A DNA stretch of 64,000 bases from Pseudomonas akapageensis (GTDB taxonomy: Bacteria > Pseudomonadota > Gammaproteobacteria > Pseudomonadales > Pseudomonadaceae): positions 1-64,000 of the forward strand of contig NZ_VXCP01000057.1 of the NCBI RefSeq assembly GCF_011355085.1, given 5' to 3'. The position numbers were made by a program, and so were the translations under genes. The notes under the pieces are model-generated. The model was given only the letters and a program-made list of their open reading frames with translations, did not search any database and was not told where the DNA came from. Each line of letters begins with the position of its first letter. Positions within the stretch are counted from its first letter, which is position 1. This document shows, one piece after another, positions 53,382 to 62,240 of this stretch.

Positions 53382-54215
53382 TTAGAAGGTAATTTCCAGG
53401 TTAACCGTTGGTGCCGAAGTGCGGCTGCCCTGGCCACCGTCCACGCCGAACTTGTTGTGCCAGTACTCGTAACCCACGCCGAACCAGAGATTGGGCTTGA
53501 TGTTCTTGCCCGGGAGCACGGCGTACATCAGCGAAGTGCGGATCAGGGTTTCGGGGGCGGTGTCGTTGTCGAAGTAGTCTTCGCCTTTCTCGCCGACGTA
53601 GTTGATGAAGCCCTGGAACTTGCTGGCATGGTTACCGATCTGGAAAGGGCGCATCCAGGACAGGTTCAGGTTGTAGGTGCCGTCGAAGGTCAGTTCTTCG
53701 TGCTTGGCACCGGGAATGCCGGTCTGGTTGTGTTCGCGGTAATACAGCACGCTGAAATCCAGCACGCCGACCGTGTTGAATTTCAGCGTGGGGCCGAGCA
53801 CCACGGCCCGCTTGTTGGATGAGGCAAGGTTGTTGTTGCGGTTGGCATCGAAGCCCAGGGTGAAGGCGTAATCCTTGATCAGGCCGGTGCCCAGCGGTTG
53901 GTCGAACACCCTTGAAGCAAACAGCTGGTGGCGATAGACCCCGTAGACTTCGCTGCCGCCATGGTCAGTGCCTTTGCGCGGGTCGTTGCTGTCGGAAAAG
54001 AACACGTCGATGTTGAGAAAGTTGCTGCCGTAACGGTAGCCGTCGGCGTGGGTGAAGCTGTAGATGCGCTTGGCAATGTAGTTCGGGTTATTCGGGTTGG
54101 TGAACTCTTTCCCGTAGCGAAAGCCGACGCTGTTGTTCATCCATTCGAATGCACCTGCCTGCCCCATACTCGCCATGGCAACGATCATGGCGGCGCCCTG
54201 TACTTTCCATTTCAT
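53382..54215 (-). CDS. OmpK/Tsx-like outer-membrane channel
   Basis: The protein has 277 residues with a signal peptide (cleavage near AGA-FEW) and a beta-rich body ending in a phenylalanine (LEITF). FLNIDVFFSDSNDPRKG and FKFNTVGV-like segments recall OmpK/Tsx nucleoside channels. ATG 54215 is preferred for its AGGA upstream; longer frames exist. The LysR gene upstream may control it. Confidence 0.82.
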   Translation of the reverse strand: MKWKVQGAAMIVAMASMGQAGAFEWMNNSVGFRYGKEFTNPNNPNYIAKRIYSFTHADGYRYGSNFLNIDVFFSDSNDPRKGTDHGGSEVYGVYRHQLFASRVFDQPLGTGLIKDYAFTLGFDANRNNNLASSNKRAVVLGPTLKFNTVGVLDFSVLYYREHNQTGIPGAKHEELTFDGTYNLNLSWMRPFQIGNHASKFQGFINYVGEKGEDYFDNDTAPETLIRTSLMYAVLPGKNIKPNLWFGVGYEYWHNKFGVDGGQGSRTSAPTVNLEITF

Positions 54216-54311
54216 TATTGTTGTTTTCCTGTTCATGGAATGAGTGGTGACTGCTCGGTCAGCAGTATCAACAGAATTCACTGATCACCAAAGAACAGAA
54301 TATCGAGCACA

Positions 54312-54332
54312 CCGATGCCGAATCGGCATCGG
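54312..54332. promoter_or_regulatory. Perfect palindrome upstream of the porin gene
   Basis: CCGATGCCGA and TCGGCATCGG form 10-bp arms about one base. There is no T-run, so it reads better as an operator than a terminator. Confidence 0.5.
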
Positions 54333-54380
54333 CAAAATTGACTTAAAAGTCAAATAATTCAGGGGCTTGGAAAGGCTCGC

Positions 54381-55322
54381 TCAAGCAATGACTTGGGTGA
54401 GTTCGGCGCTTTCGCGACGGGCGATTTCTTCACTGAACAAGCGCGAAACGGCGTCCACGGCGACCGGTAAATGACGGTCGGCGCGAATGTACAAACCCAG
54501 GTCGCTGACCACGCCGCCGTTGTCCCTGAGCGGGATGTGGACCAACTCGCCCTTGGCCAGGTCGCTTTCGATGCCGATGCGCGTCTGGAACGCCACCCCC
54601 AGGTTGCGCTTGGCCAATTGCCGGGCCAGTTCCATGGAGCCGCTTTCCAGCACCGGCCGTGACATAAGGCGCAGGCGTTTATGCAGTGGATCGAGCAGGT
54701 GATGGATCGACAGTTCGCTCTTGGCCAGGATCAACCCGTACTCAGAGCAGGTGGCGAAGCTCACGTCGCGACGCGAGGCCAGCGGATGGTCAGGCGTGAC
54801 GATGGCGCCGAGGCGAAAGTGACCGACCGCCAATTGTTGCAGCTGCGGGGTGCGGGGCAGGGCAAAGGCCAGGCCGATGTCGGCCTTGCCGCTTTGTACA
54901 GCCTCGGGAATCGACTGCGAGCCGAGCACCGTCACGCCGATGGTCACATGGGGGTAACGCTCGCGCATATGGGCCAGCACGCAGGGCAACAGGTCGACGG
55001 TGACACCTTCGACCGCGGCGATTTCCACATGGCCGCTGTGCAGGCCTTGCATGGCATCGAGTTCGGAGCGCACCCGCTCCAGGTCCTGCAGGACCACGGT
55101 GACATGGCGGGCGAGAATCTCGCCGGCGGGGGTCAGGCGCAGGCCCCCGGGGAGGCGATCGAATAGCGGGGCGCCGATTTCGTCTTCGAGCTTGAGGATC
55201 TGCCGGTTCACGGCTGAGGAAGCGACATTCAGGCGCCGTGCAGCCTCGCGGATGGAGTTGCAGTGGCGGACCATGTCGAAGTAGTGGATGGCCGATGAGT
55301 GGAAGCGCAGTTTGCGGCTCAT
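54381..55322 (-). CDS. LysR-family transcriptional regulator
   Basis: The protein has 313 residues: an N-terminal winged helix (about 5-70; SIREAARRLNVASSAVNRQI) and a substrate-binding domain. It sits upstream of the OmpK-like gene and shares its direction, suggesting control of that porin. The ligand is unknown. Confidence 0.9.
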   Translation of the reverse strand: MSRKLRFHSSAIHYFDMVRHCNSIREAARRLNVASSAVNRQILKLEDEIGAPLFDRLPGGLRLTPAGEILARHVTVVLQDLERVRSELDAMQGLHSGHVEIAAVEGVTVDLLPCVLAHMRERYPHVTIGVTVLGSQSIPEAVQSGKADIGLAFALPRTPQLQQLAVGHFRLGAIVTPDHPLASRRDVSFATCSEYGLILAKSELSIHHLLDPLHKRLRLMSRPVLESGSMELARQLAKRNLGVAFQTRIGIESDLAKGELVHIPLRDNGGVVSDLGLYIRADRHLPVAVDAVSRLFSEEIARRESAELTQVIA

Positions 55323-55378
55323 GGTGGTGGCGTGCCCCGGTTTTTTTGCCGGATCATACCTTGTGTTGCCTGTACCGG

Positions 55379-55459
55379 CCTCATCGCTGGCAAGCCAGCT
55401 CCCACAGGATTAGTGAACGCCGCCGGACCTCTGTGGGAGCTGACTTGCCAGCGATGAGG
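55379..55459. repeat. REP pair (GTGGGAGC type)
   Basis: CCTCATCGCTGGCAAGCCAG and its inverted arm enclose about 40 bp, in the gap after the LysR start. Confidence 0.85.
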
Positions 55460-55527
55460 CCCGACCAGACAACACAAAACTTCAAAATGTATCAGCACAT
55501 TTAAATTCTGGTGACATCAAGGTCCTA

Positions 55528-55826
55528 GGAATTACCCTACGATTTCTGCTGCCTTCAGTAACTTGTCCGGGGAAGGACTGAACACTAGTCTCGCCCAGTC
55601 ACTGAATGTTCGGTGATCGGGTTTGGCGACCCGGGCGAAATTATTCAACCCCCCATTACCTTTGCCAACTTGTTTGTCGGCAATGTCTATTATGGCGGCT
55701 GTGCGCGGGAGGGCTTCGGCCCTGCCGGGTTTTGCCTAATTTACCGGTTCGCCAACCCGCGTATAGCTGCCACCTATTTGTTTGGCGACGAACTCGTGGT
55801 AGCTCCATCAAATTTGGATATCTACC
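55528..55826 (+). ncRNA. Structured 5' leader of DUF6124 gene, copy B
   Basis: In order: promoter-like AGGAATTACCCTACG (55528-55542); hairpin A, CGGGTTTGGCGACCCG (55618-55633); stem strand TGGCGGCTGT (55693-55702); a UUCG tetraloop hairpin AGGGCTTCGGCCCT (55710-55723); strand B, TCGCCAACCCG (55749-55759), complementary to A and C; closing strand ATAGCTGCCA (55763-55772); hairpin C, GTTTGGCGACGAAC (55780-55793). The matching parts of copy A differ in sequence yet pair. ORFs in this leader are shadows. Confidence 0.7.
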
Positions 55827-56138
55827 ATGAAAAAACTTGTCCCCGATCCACCCACCTTCAACCTCGGCCAGACCGCCGAAACCCACTTCGGCGCCTGCGA
55901 TGGCCACGCCCCTTTATTTTCCGTGCGCCCCGGCATCAGCGCCGAAGACGCCCTGGTGCACGCCGCGTTGTATCTCAAATGCGCGAGTGACACGGGCCCG
56001 CAAGTGGTCGAGCACAGCAATGAAGTGGGTCGTGGCTTTGCCTGGTCAACCCTGCATTCGGTGCAAATGGCCAGGGCGCTGATCGAGGCTGTGCTCGATG
56101 GGATAGAGGCCCGTTATCTGCACGCAGGCCCCCGATGA
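55827..56138 (+). CDS. DUF6124 family protein, copy B
   Basis: This 103-residue protein begins MKKLVPDPPTFN and shares its middle (GACDGHAPLFSVRPGISAEDALVH) and helical end (HSVQMARALIEAVLDG) with copy A at 41546. It follows the conserved leader by the same distance (about 35 nt) as copy A. The family has no known function. Note that copy B lacks some cysteines of copy A. Confidence 0.85.
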   Translation: MKKLVPDPPTFNLGQTAETHFGACDGHAPLFSVRPGISAEDALVHAALYLKCASDTGPQVVEHSNEVGRGFAWSTLHSVQMARALIEAVLDGIEARYLHAGPR

Positions 56139-56158
56139 TCTTGTGTTGAATGTTCGGG

Positions 56159-56258
56159 CCTCATCGCTGGCAAGCCAGCTCCCACAGGAATTCAGTATTT
56201 CCACCATTTTGTGAACACTGAAGATCCCCTGTGGGAGCTGGCTTGCCAGCGATAAGGC
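56159..56258. repeat. REP pair (GTGGGAGC type)
   Basis: CCTCATCGCTGGCAAGCCAG and its inverted arm after the DUF6124 gene, between convergent genes. Confidence 0.85.
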
Positions 56259-56275
56259 CCAAAGGGCCTTCCGCT

Positions 56276-57700
56276 TTAGTGCTTGAACATCACATGCCGA
56301 ACAGTGGTGTAATCCTCCAACCCGTACATCGACATGTCCTTGCCATACCCCGACAGCTTCTGCCCGCCATGGGGCATTTCGCTGACCAGCATGAAGTGCG
56401 TATTGACCCAGGTGCAGCCGTATTGCAGGCGGGCCGATATGCGATGGGCCAGGCCAACGTCGCGGGTCCAGACTGACGAGGCCAGGCCGTAGTCCGAGTC
56501 GTTGGCCCAGGCCAGGACCTGTGCTTCATCCTCGAATGGGGTCACCGACACCACCGGCCCGAATACTTCGCGACGAACGATCTCGTCATCCTGGCGGGCA
56601 TCGGCCAGTACCGTCGGCTCGAAGAAGTAGCCGTCGCCTTCCACTGCCTTGCCACCGGTGATCAGGCGCATGTGCGGCTGGGCGATGGCGCGCTCGACCA
56701 TGCCGGCGACGCGGTCGCGTTGCTGGGCGGTGATCAGCGGGCCGAGCTCGGTGGTCGGGTCGTCCTGCAGGCCGTGCTTGATGCTGGCGACGGCAGCGCC
56801 GAGCTTCTCGACGAATTTCTCGTAGATGCCCTTCTGCGCATAGATGCGGCAGGCGGCGGTGCAGTCTTGCCCTGCGTTGTAGAAACCGAAGGTGCGGATG
56901 CCTTCGACAGCAGCATCGATATCGGCGTCATCGAAGATGATCACCGGGGCCTTGCCGCCCAGTTCCATGTGCATGCGTTTGACGCTGTCGGCGGTGCTGG
57001 AAATGATGTTGGCGCCGGTGGCAATCGACCCGGTCAGCGAGACCATGCGCACCTTCGGATGGGTCACCAGCGGGCTGCCGACGGTAGGGCCACGGCCGAA
57101 CACCAGGTTGAGCACGCCAGCCGGGAAGATCTCGGCGGCCAGTTCGCCCAGGCGCAGGGCGGTCAGCGGCGTCTGCTCGGAGGGCTTGAGCACCACGGTG
57201 TTGCCGGCGGCCAGGGCCGGGGCGATTTTCCAGGCGACCATCATCAGCGGGTAGTTCCACGGCGCGATGGAGGCGATCACGCCGACCGGGTCGCGGCGGA
57301 TCATCGAGGTGTGGCCCGGCAGGTACTCACCGGCGGCCGAGCCGCTCATGCAGCGGTTGGCGCCAGCGAAGAAACGGAAGACGTCGGCAATGGCCGGGAT
57401 CTCGTCGTTCAGGGCCGCATGGTAAGGCTTGCCGCAGTTGTCCGATTCGAGTTTGGCCAGTTCTTCGCCGTGGGTTTCGATGGCGTCGGCCAGTTTGAGC
57501 AGCAGCAGCGAACGGTCTTTGGGCGTGGTCTGTGACCAGCTGTCGAAGGCGGCGTCGGCGGCACGGACGGCGGCATCGACCTGGGCCTCTGTGGCTTCGT
57601 TGATTTCGGTCAGGACCCGGCCCAAGGATGGGTTGAAAACCGGTTGGCTCGGGCCTTCGCCGATGACCAGCTGGCCATTGATCAGCAGTTGGGTTTGCAT
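56276..57700 (-). CDS. NAD-dependent aldehyde dehydrogenase (PatD/gamma-aminobutyraldehyde type)
   Basis: The protein has 474 residues. The catalytic cysteine is in GQDCTAACRI and the glutamate in MELGGKAPVI. The family match is closest, by recognition, to gamma-aminobutyraldehyde dehydrogenase. It is last in the presumed dmm operon; in that context its aldehyde may come from amine oxidation. No strong ribosome site is visible. Confidence 0.85.
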   Translation of the reverse strand: MQTQLLINGQLVIGEGPSQPVFNPSLGRVLTEINEATEAQVDAAVRAADAAFDSWSQTTPKDRSLLLLKLADAIETHGEELAKLESDNCGKPYHAALNDEIPAIADVFRFFAGANRCMSGSAAGEYLPGHTSMIRRDPVGVIASIAPWNYPLMMVAWKIAPALAAGNTVVLKPSEQTPLTALRLGELAAEIFPAGVLNLVFGRGPTVGSPLVTHPKVRMVSLTGSIATGANIISSTADSVKRMHMELGGKAPVIIFDDADIDAAVEGIRTFGFYNAGQDCTAACRIYAQKGIYEKFVEKLGAAVASIKHGLQDDPTTELGPLITAQQRDRVAGMVERAIAQPHMRLITGGKAVEGDGYFFEPTVLADARQDDEIVRREVFGPVVSVTPFEDEAQVLAWANDSDYGLASSVWTRDVGLAHRISARLQYGCTWVNTHFMLVSEMPHGGQKLSGYGKDMSMYGLEDYTTVRHVMFKH

Positions 57701-57736
57701 GAAGGGGATCTCGCAAGGAATATCGTGAATTCAGTT

Positions 57737-57762
57737 GTGGGAGCGGCCTTGGCCGCTCCCAC
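57737..57762. repeat. Single REP palindrome
   Basis: GTGGGAGCGGCC and GGCCGCTCCCAC around TT, between the permease and aldehyde dehydrogenase genes. Confidence 0.85.
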
Positions 57763-57765
57763 AAG

Positions 57766-59289
57766 TTATTGTGCGTGTTGAACCGAAGCGCCGCGGGGGG
57801 CGGTTGCGGCTTTGGGCTTGGAGAATTTCCAGGCGTCGCCGGCCGGTGCCGTGCCCTTGTCGTAGGGCCTGGCCAGCAGCATGTAGAGGAAGCCTGCGCC
57901 CAGCACCACCACTGTGGTGAGGATCATCGAGTAGTTGATGTACCAGGCGGCATCCGGCGAACGTGGCCAGACCATGTTGACGATGGCGCACAGGCCATAC
58001 ACCAGTGCAGCGATGTTCACCCAGATACCCCAGGCGCCGAGGGTGAACTGGCCGTTCGGGCGCCAGCCCTTGGCGCGGGCAATCAATGCTGCCACCACAA
58101 TCAACTGGAAGGCGATGTAGATGCCGATGGCCGCGAAGCCGACGATGGTCGCAGTGGCATCGGCCATGAACATTCCCAGGCAGACGATGGCCGCCGGCAC
58201 CACGCCGCTGACGATCAGGGCAAAGGACGGTACATGGTTGGACGACAGGCGCGACAGCATGGAACTGCCGACGATCATTTCGTCACGGGCATAGGCGAAC
58301 AACAGGCGGCTGGCAGCAGCTTGCAGGCTGAGTACGCAGGAGATGAACGATACCAGCACCACCGCCATGACCAGGCGCGAACCCACCGGCCCGAAGGCGT
58401 TGGCCAGGATGGTCGCGACCGGATCGGTGTCTTCGCCGGCGATGACTTTATGCATGTCCGGTACCGACAGGATCAACGCCAGGCAAGCAAACATCGCCGC
58501 CGCGCCACCGATGTAGACGGTCATGCGCATGGCCTTGGGAATGCGCTTGCCCGGGTTCGGCGTCTCTTCTGCCACATCGCCGCAGGCCTCGAAGCCGTAG
58601 TACTGGAACAGGCCGGCCAGGGACGCCGCCAGGAAGGCCGGCAGGTACGAGCCGTTGATATTGATGTCGAAGGTGTCGAACAGCACGCTCAGTGGCTGGT
58701 GACGCTCGAAGATCAGCAGGTAGCCGCCGACCAGGATCGCGCCGACCAGCTCGCAGAGGAAGCCGAACATGGCGACCCGGGCCAGCAGCTTGGTGCCCAC
58801 CAGGTTCAGCCCGGTAGAAGCCAGGATCAGTACCAGGGCAATGTAGATGCTGATGTCGTTGCTCGGCTCGAAGCCCATCAAGATCGCCAGGTAAGGACCG
58901 GCGCCCACGGATACGCCGGCAATGGTCGCACACAGCGCCCAGGCGTAGACCCAGCCCACCATCCACGCCCAGCGCTTGCCCACCAGGCGACGCGCCCACG
59001 GATAGACACCACCGGAAATCGGGAACTGCGACACCACTTCACCGAAAATCAGACACACCAGCAATTGCCCGGCGCCGATCAGCAGGTAGGACCAGAACAT
59101 CGGCGGCCCGCCAGCGGCCAGGCACAGGCCGAACAGGGTATAGACGCCGACGACGGGCGACAGGTAGGTGAAACCCAGGGAGAAGTTCTCCCACAGGCTC
59201 ATGCTGCGATTGAAATCGGAGCTGTAGCCGAGGGCGCGGAGTTGTTCCGCATCCTGGTCGGCAGTGCTGTTTGCACGCGAGCCACTCAT
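57766..59289 (-). CDS. APC-family amino acid/amine permease
   Basis: The protein has 507 residues and about 12 hydrophobic segments. The early part (SLGFTYLSPVVGVYTLFG) and FGEVVSQFPISGGVYPW are typical of the amino acid-polyamine-organocation family. Its place after dmmABC suggests it brings in methylated amines or gamma-glutamyl products, but this is inference. GAGGAAA precedes ATG. Confidence 0.87.
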   Translation of the reverse strand: MSGSRANSTADQDAEQLRALGYSSDFNRSMSLWENFSLGFTYLSPVVGVYTLFGLCLAAGGPPMFWSYLLIGAGQLLVCLIFGEVVSQFPISGGVYPWARRLVGKRWAWMVGWVYAWALCATIAGVSVGAGPYLAILMGFEPSNDISIYIALVLILASTGLNLVGTKLLARVAMFGFLCELVGAILVGGYLLIFERHQPLSVLFDTFDININGSYLPAFLAASLAGLFQYYGFEACGDVAEETPNPGKRIPKAMRMTVYIGGAAAMFACLALILSVPDMHKVIAGEDTDPVATILANAFGPVGSRLVMAVVLVSFISCVLSLQAAASRLLFAYARDEMIVGSSMLSRLSSNHVPSFALIVSGVVPAAIVCLGMFMADATATIVGFAAIGIYIAFQLIVVAALIARAKGWRPNGQFTLGAWGIWVNIAALVYGLCAIVNMVWPRSPDAAWYINYSMILTTVVVLGAGFLYMLLARPYDKGTAPAGDAWKFSKPKAATAPRGASVQHAQ

Positions 59290-59388
59290 GTTGTTTCCTC
59301 TTTATAAATGGCAGTCGTTTGATCTGCCGGCGAGCAAAGCCGCCGGCGCACTCAAGGAGCTGTTTATTGTTGTAGGGGGGTTACAGAC

Positions 59389-60438
59389 TTATCCGGCCTT
59401 GCGTTCGCCTTCGTCTTCTTTGCCGTGCTCTTTATCGTATTGGGAGAGCCACTCCACCGCCGCGTCGCGGTAACGGCTGAAGCCCTTGTAGTCGACCAGT
59501 TCCTGGTTCAGGGTCTTGAGCACACGGTGCATGCGGCGGGCCCAGGCCGGGTTGGTGGCGATGTCTTCCAGGCTCAGCAGGTAGGTGCGGATCGGGAACA
59601 CGATGGCGTTGCTGCGCGGCAGGCGGTGCAGCGGTTGCAGCTCGATGCGCAGGTACACCCGCTTGCCGGCGTTTTCCGGGGTGACGATGGTGCGATCCGG
59701 TGCCCACTCGGGCAGGCTTTCGGCCGACACTTCAAGGCGCGGATTGACCGTCAGCGACCAGTTCAGGCGGCGCACCGGGTGACCGATGCGCAGGCGCAGC
59801 AGAAACTTCAAGGCGCGGTCGAGCATGCCGATTTCTTTCACCAACGGAACCGGGCCGTGGAATTCTTCCCAGCTCATGCCCAGGTTGAAGCGCAGCGAGT
59901 AGTCGGCGCGCTGGGTGGCGATGCCGGCGCCCCAGTACAGGGTGCCGTCGCGCTCTTCCTGCAGGACCCAGTCACCCTGAGCCTGGCGAGTGATGTATTC
60001 CATCGGCTCAAAGGGCAGGGTGGCCGGGTCGCCGAAGGTGAAGTGGTCGTCGATTTCCAGCAGGCGGTTGACCCAGTGCCAGTTGCGGCCTTCACGTTCC
60101 AGGGTGAAGTACTCGGGATAGTCCCGGGCGTAGGACTCCATGATCAGCTCGAGCAGGTCCCATTGCGCTTCCATCATGTGTGGCGCCGAGACGTAGTGCA
60201 TGCCCGGGTCTTTTTCCAGGGTGATGGCGCGGTCGCGGCATTCGCTGATGTAGTGCTCGTCGATGTCGAAGGCGGCGCGGAACGCACCGTCGCCGACCGA
60301 GACATGGGGCTCCAGGTTCATGGAGTACATGTAGTCATCATCGGGGAAGGGGAACGGCACGCGAGCGATGGTTTCCGGGCTGTTGGCGAAGGTGTAGTCG
60401 TCGCGGTAGGTTTCGTCGCGGTTGAATTTGATTGTCAT
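59389..60438 (-). CDS. dmmC: Dimethylamine monooxygenase subunit DmmC-like (DUF3445)
   Basis: The protein has 349 residues with the DUF3445 family core, the heme-dependent oxidative N-demethylase alpha subunit: PFPFPDDDYMYSMNLEP at the start, FNLGMSWEEFHGPVP and PVRRLNWSLTVNPRLE. DmmABC turn dimethylamine into methylamine and formaldehyde. Gene order and partners (reductase and a 200-residue protein) match that system. ATG 60438 follows GAGGAAG. Confidence 0.83.
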   Translation of the reverse strand: MTIKFNRDETYRDDYTFANSPETIARVPFPFPDDDYMYSMNLEPHVSVGDGAFRAAFDIDEHYISECRDRAITLEKDPGMHYVSAPHMMEAQWDLLELIMESYARDYPEYFTLEREGRNWHWVNRLLEIDDHFTFGDPATLPFEPMEYITRQAQGDWVLQEERDGTLYWGAGIATQRADYSLRFNLGMSWEEFHGPVPLVKEIGMLDRALKFLLRLRIGHPVRRLNWSLTVNPRLEVSAESLPEWAPDRTIVTPENAGKRVYLRIELQPLHRLPRSNAIVFPIRTYLLSLEDIATNPAWARRMHRVLKTLNQELVDYKGFSRYRDAAVEWLSQYDKEHGKEDEGERKAG

Positions 60439-60455
60439 TGTTGTGTCTTCCTCGA

Positions 60456-61424
60456 TCAAAGGTCGATGACCAGGTGATTGCACTTGGCCCGGGATACGCA
60501 GGGCATGATTTTCTTGTTGGCCAGTTTGTCTTCGTCGCTCAGCCAGTCGTCGGTGTGGAGGATTTCCCCGTCCAGCTCCAGCACGGCGGTTTCACAGTGG
60601 CCGCAGGCGCCGCCACGGCACAGGTAGGGCATCTCGAAACCGGCGGCTTCCACCGCTTCGAGCATGCTCTGGTCCGGAGAGACCTCGATTTTTGCGCCGC
60701 TGCGGCCCAGGGTGAAGGTGAACGCTTCGCCGCCGCTGCTTTGCTCCAGGAAGCGCTCGAAGTGAATGTGGCTGTCGGTCCAGCCCAGGGCGCGGGCGCA
60801 GTCCAGGGTGGCGTCGATCATGCTGTCCGGGCCGCAGGCATAGACGTGGCTGCCTAACGGGCGGTCGGCCAGCACGCTGCTGATGTCCAGGCGTTCATCG
60901 ACGCCCTTGCGGTACAGATGCACCTGGCCGCCATAGATGCGTTGCAGCTCTTCCCCCAGTCGGGCGTGTTCCGGGCCGCGCACGGCGTAATGCAGTTCGA
61001 AGGGCACCTTGCTCAGGCGCAGTTCCTCGAGCTGGGAGATCACCGGGGTGATTCCCACGCCGCCGGCGATGAACAGGTGCAGGCGCGCCTGCTTGACCAG
61101 CGGGAACAGGTTGACCGGCGGGGTGATGTCGATCAGGTCGCCTTCGCGCACGCTTTCGTGCAGCCGGCGCGAACCGCCACGGCCATCTTCGACCCGGCGC
61201 ACGGCGATCTGGTAGGCGCTGGTATCGTAGGGCGAGCTCATCAGCGAGTAGGGGTTGCGCAAGGTGTTCTGCCCGTTGGGGATCAGCACTACCACGTGGC
61301 TGCCACCGGAAAAGGCCGGAAGGTGCGCACCGTCTGGCGAGACCAGGGTGAAACGCTTGATTTCCGGGGTCACGGCTTCGATGCGGGCCACGCGCAGGTT
61401 CAGGGTTCCGTTGTTCAGACTCAT
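60456..61424 (-). CDS. dmmB: Dimethylamine monooxygenase reductase subunit DmmB-like
   Basis: The protein has 322 residues with a flavin reductase part (RNPYSLMSSP, GVGITPVISQLEEL) followed by a C-terminal plant-type 2Fe-2S ferredoxin (CRGGACGHCETAVL). This is the PDR/VanB class of oxidoreductases that feeds electrons to an oxygenase. It overlaps the DmmA-like gene by 4 nt. Confidence 0.85.
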   Translation of the reverse strand: MSLNNGTLNLRVARIEAVTPEIKRFTLVSPDGAHLPAFSGGSHVVVLIPNGQNTLRNPYSLMSSPYDTSAYQIAVRRVEDGRGGSRRLHESVREGDLIDITPPVNLFPLVKQARLHLFIAGGVGITPVISQLEELRLSKVPFELHYAVRGPEHARLGEELQRIYGGQVHLYRKGVDERLDISSVLADRPLGSHVYACGPDSMIDATLDCARALGWTDSHIHFERFLEQSSGGEAFTFTLGRSGAKIEVSPDQSMLEAVEAAGFEMPYLCRGGACGHCETAVLELDGEILHTDDWLSDEDKLANKKIMPCVSRAKCNHLVIDL

Positions 61425-62023
61425 GTGTCGAGCTCCTCGGCTTGCGGCAGTTCGCCAGGGACTTCGGCGTCGGCTTTCACCGCCTGGAAGGCGGCCAGGC
61501 GACGGGAGTAGTGGTCACGCACGACCAGCGTCAGGTCGCACCCCGGGCACTGGTAGACGCGCTGGGTGACGTTCTCGGTGTAGGTATCGCAGTGCACGCA
61601 CCAGACCCGGCGCACCAGGGTGCCGGAGTGTTCGCGCAGCACTTCGTCGCGGTTCATATCGAAGGCGGTGTAGACCTGCATGGCCGTGCCCAGGAAGCTT
61701 TCGGAACCGGTGAGGTACAGGCGGGTGCCCATGCGGGCCTGGCCGAGCATGCCCTTGAGGTCTTCGAGCAACGCCTGGTTGCTGGCATAGACGCGCAACT
61801 CGACGGCGGGCTGCTGCTGCAACTGGGCGAGGAAGTTCTGCCCGGAGAAGGACTCTTCGGAATACAGCAAGGTGGCCTGCTGGCCAAGATCAGCCAATTC
61901 ATCGAGCAGACGCAGCATGGCGCGGCCACCGCTGCCCTGGCCGGCGACGATGTGCCGCTTGCCTCCGGGTAGCGGGCGCAACAGGTCATAGACCGGTCGG
62001 CTCTTGATACCTGTAATCAACAT
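61421..62023 (-). CDS. dmmA: Dimethylamine monooxygenase subunit DmmA-like
   Basis: The protein has 200 residues. The N-terminal part looks like a Rossmann-like domain (GRAMLRLLDELADLG); the C-terminal part has a zinc-ribbon-like CVHC to CPGC pair. It is the first gene of the operon; the size and order match DmmA of the dimethylamine system. GGAGGT lies before ATG. Assignment rests on order and recognised family. Confidence 0.75.
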   Translation of the reverse strand: MLITGIKSRPVYDLLRPLPGGKRHIVAGQGSGGRAMLRLLDELADLGQQATLLYSEESFSGQNFLAQLQQQPAVELRVYASNQALLEDLKGMLGQARMGTRLYLTGSESFLGTAMQVYTAFDMNRDEVLREHSGTLVRRVWCVHCDTYTENVTQRVYQCPGCDLTLVVRDHYSRRLAAFQAVKADAEVPGELPQAEELDT

Positions 62024-62086
62024 TATTGTTTTACCTCCTGGGCTTCTGGCGCGGCGGGTGAGTGCCGGCCCTTTGGAGGTTGTTGG

Positions 62087-62103
62087 AGCACAGGCTGTGC
62101 CAA
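62087..62103 (-). promoter_or_regulatory. Sigma-54 promoter of the dmm operon
   Basis: On the minus strand TTGGCACAGCCTGTGCT matches the -24/-12 consensus: TGGCAC, then GC at the right distance. It lies 64 bp before dmmA. The adjacent NtrC-type activator supports it. Confidence 0.75.
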
Positions 62104-62170
62104 CTTTATAAGGTGTTGATTTTATTGGGTTTTAAAGGATTGTCTTACAAAGTGGATAGGCAAAAACAAC

Positions 62171-62184
62171 ATGCCTGTAGGCAT
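62171..62184 (-). terminator. Hairpin after the sigma-54 activator gene
   Basis: ATGCCT and AGGCAT arms about GT, followed on the minus strand by GTTGTTTTT, fit a short intrinsic terminator. At about 70-85 bp before the sigma-54 site it could alternatively be an activator site. Confidence 0.55.
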
Positions 62185-62240
62185 TTTTGCAGCGCTGTCG
62201 GCGGGATTGATGAGGGGCACACATCCCTGTGCACGGAGTT

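Noticed and set aside
55613..55990. Open frames in the DUF6124 leaders (also 41907-42206)
   Set aside because: They lie in the conserved structured leader, and the bases follow RNA pairing, not codons.
55379..56258. Repeated palindromes considered as a CRISPR array
   Set aside because: They are scattered REP pairs with no regular spacers or cas genes.
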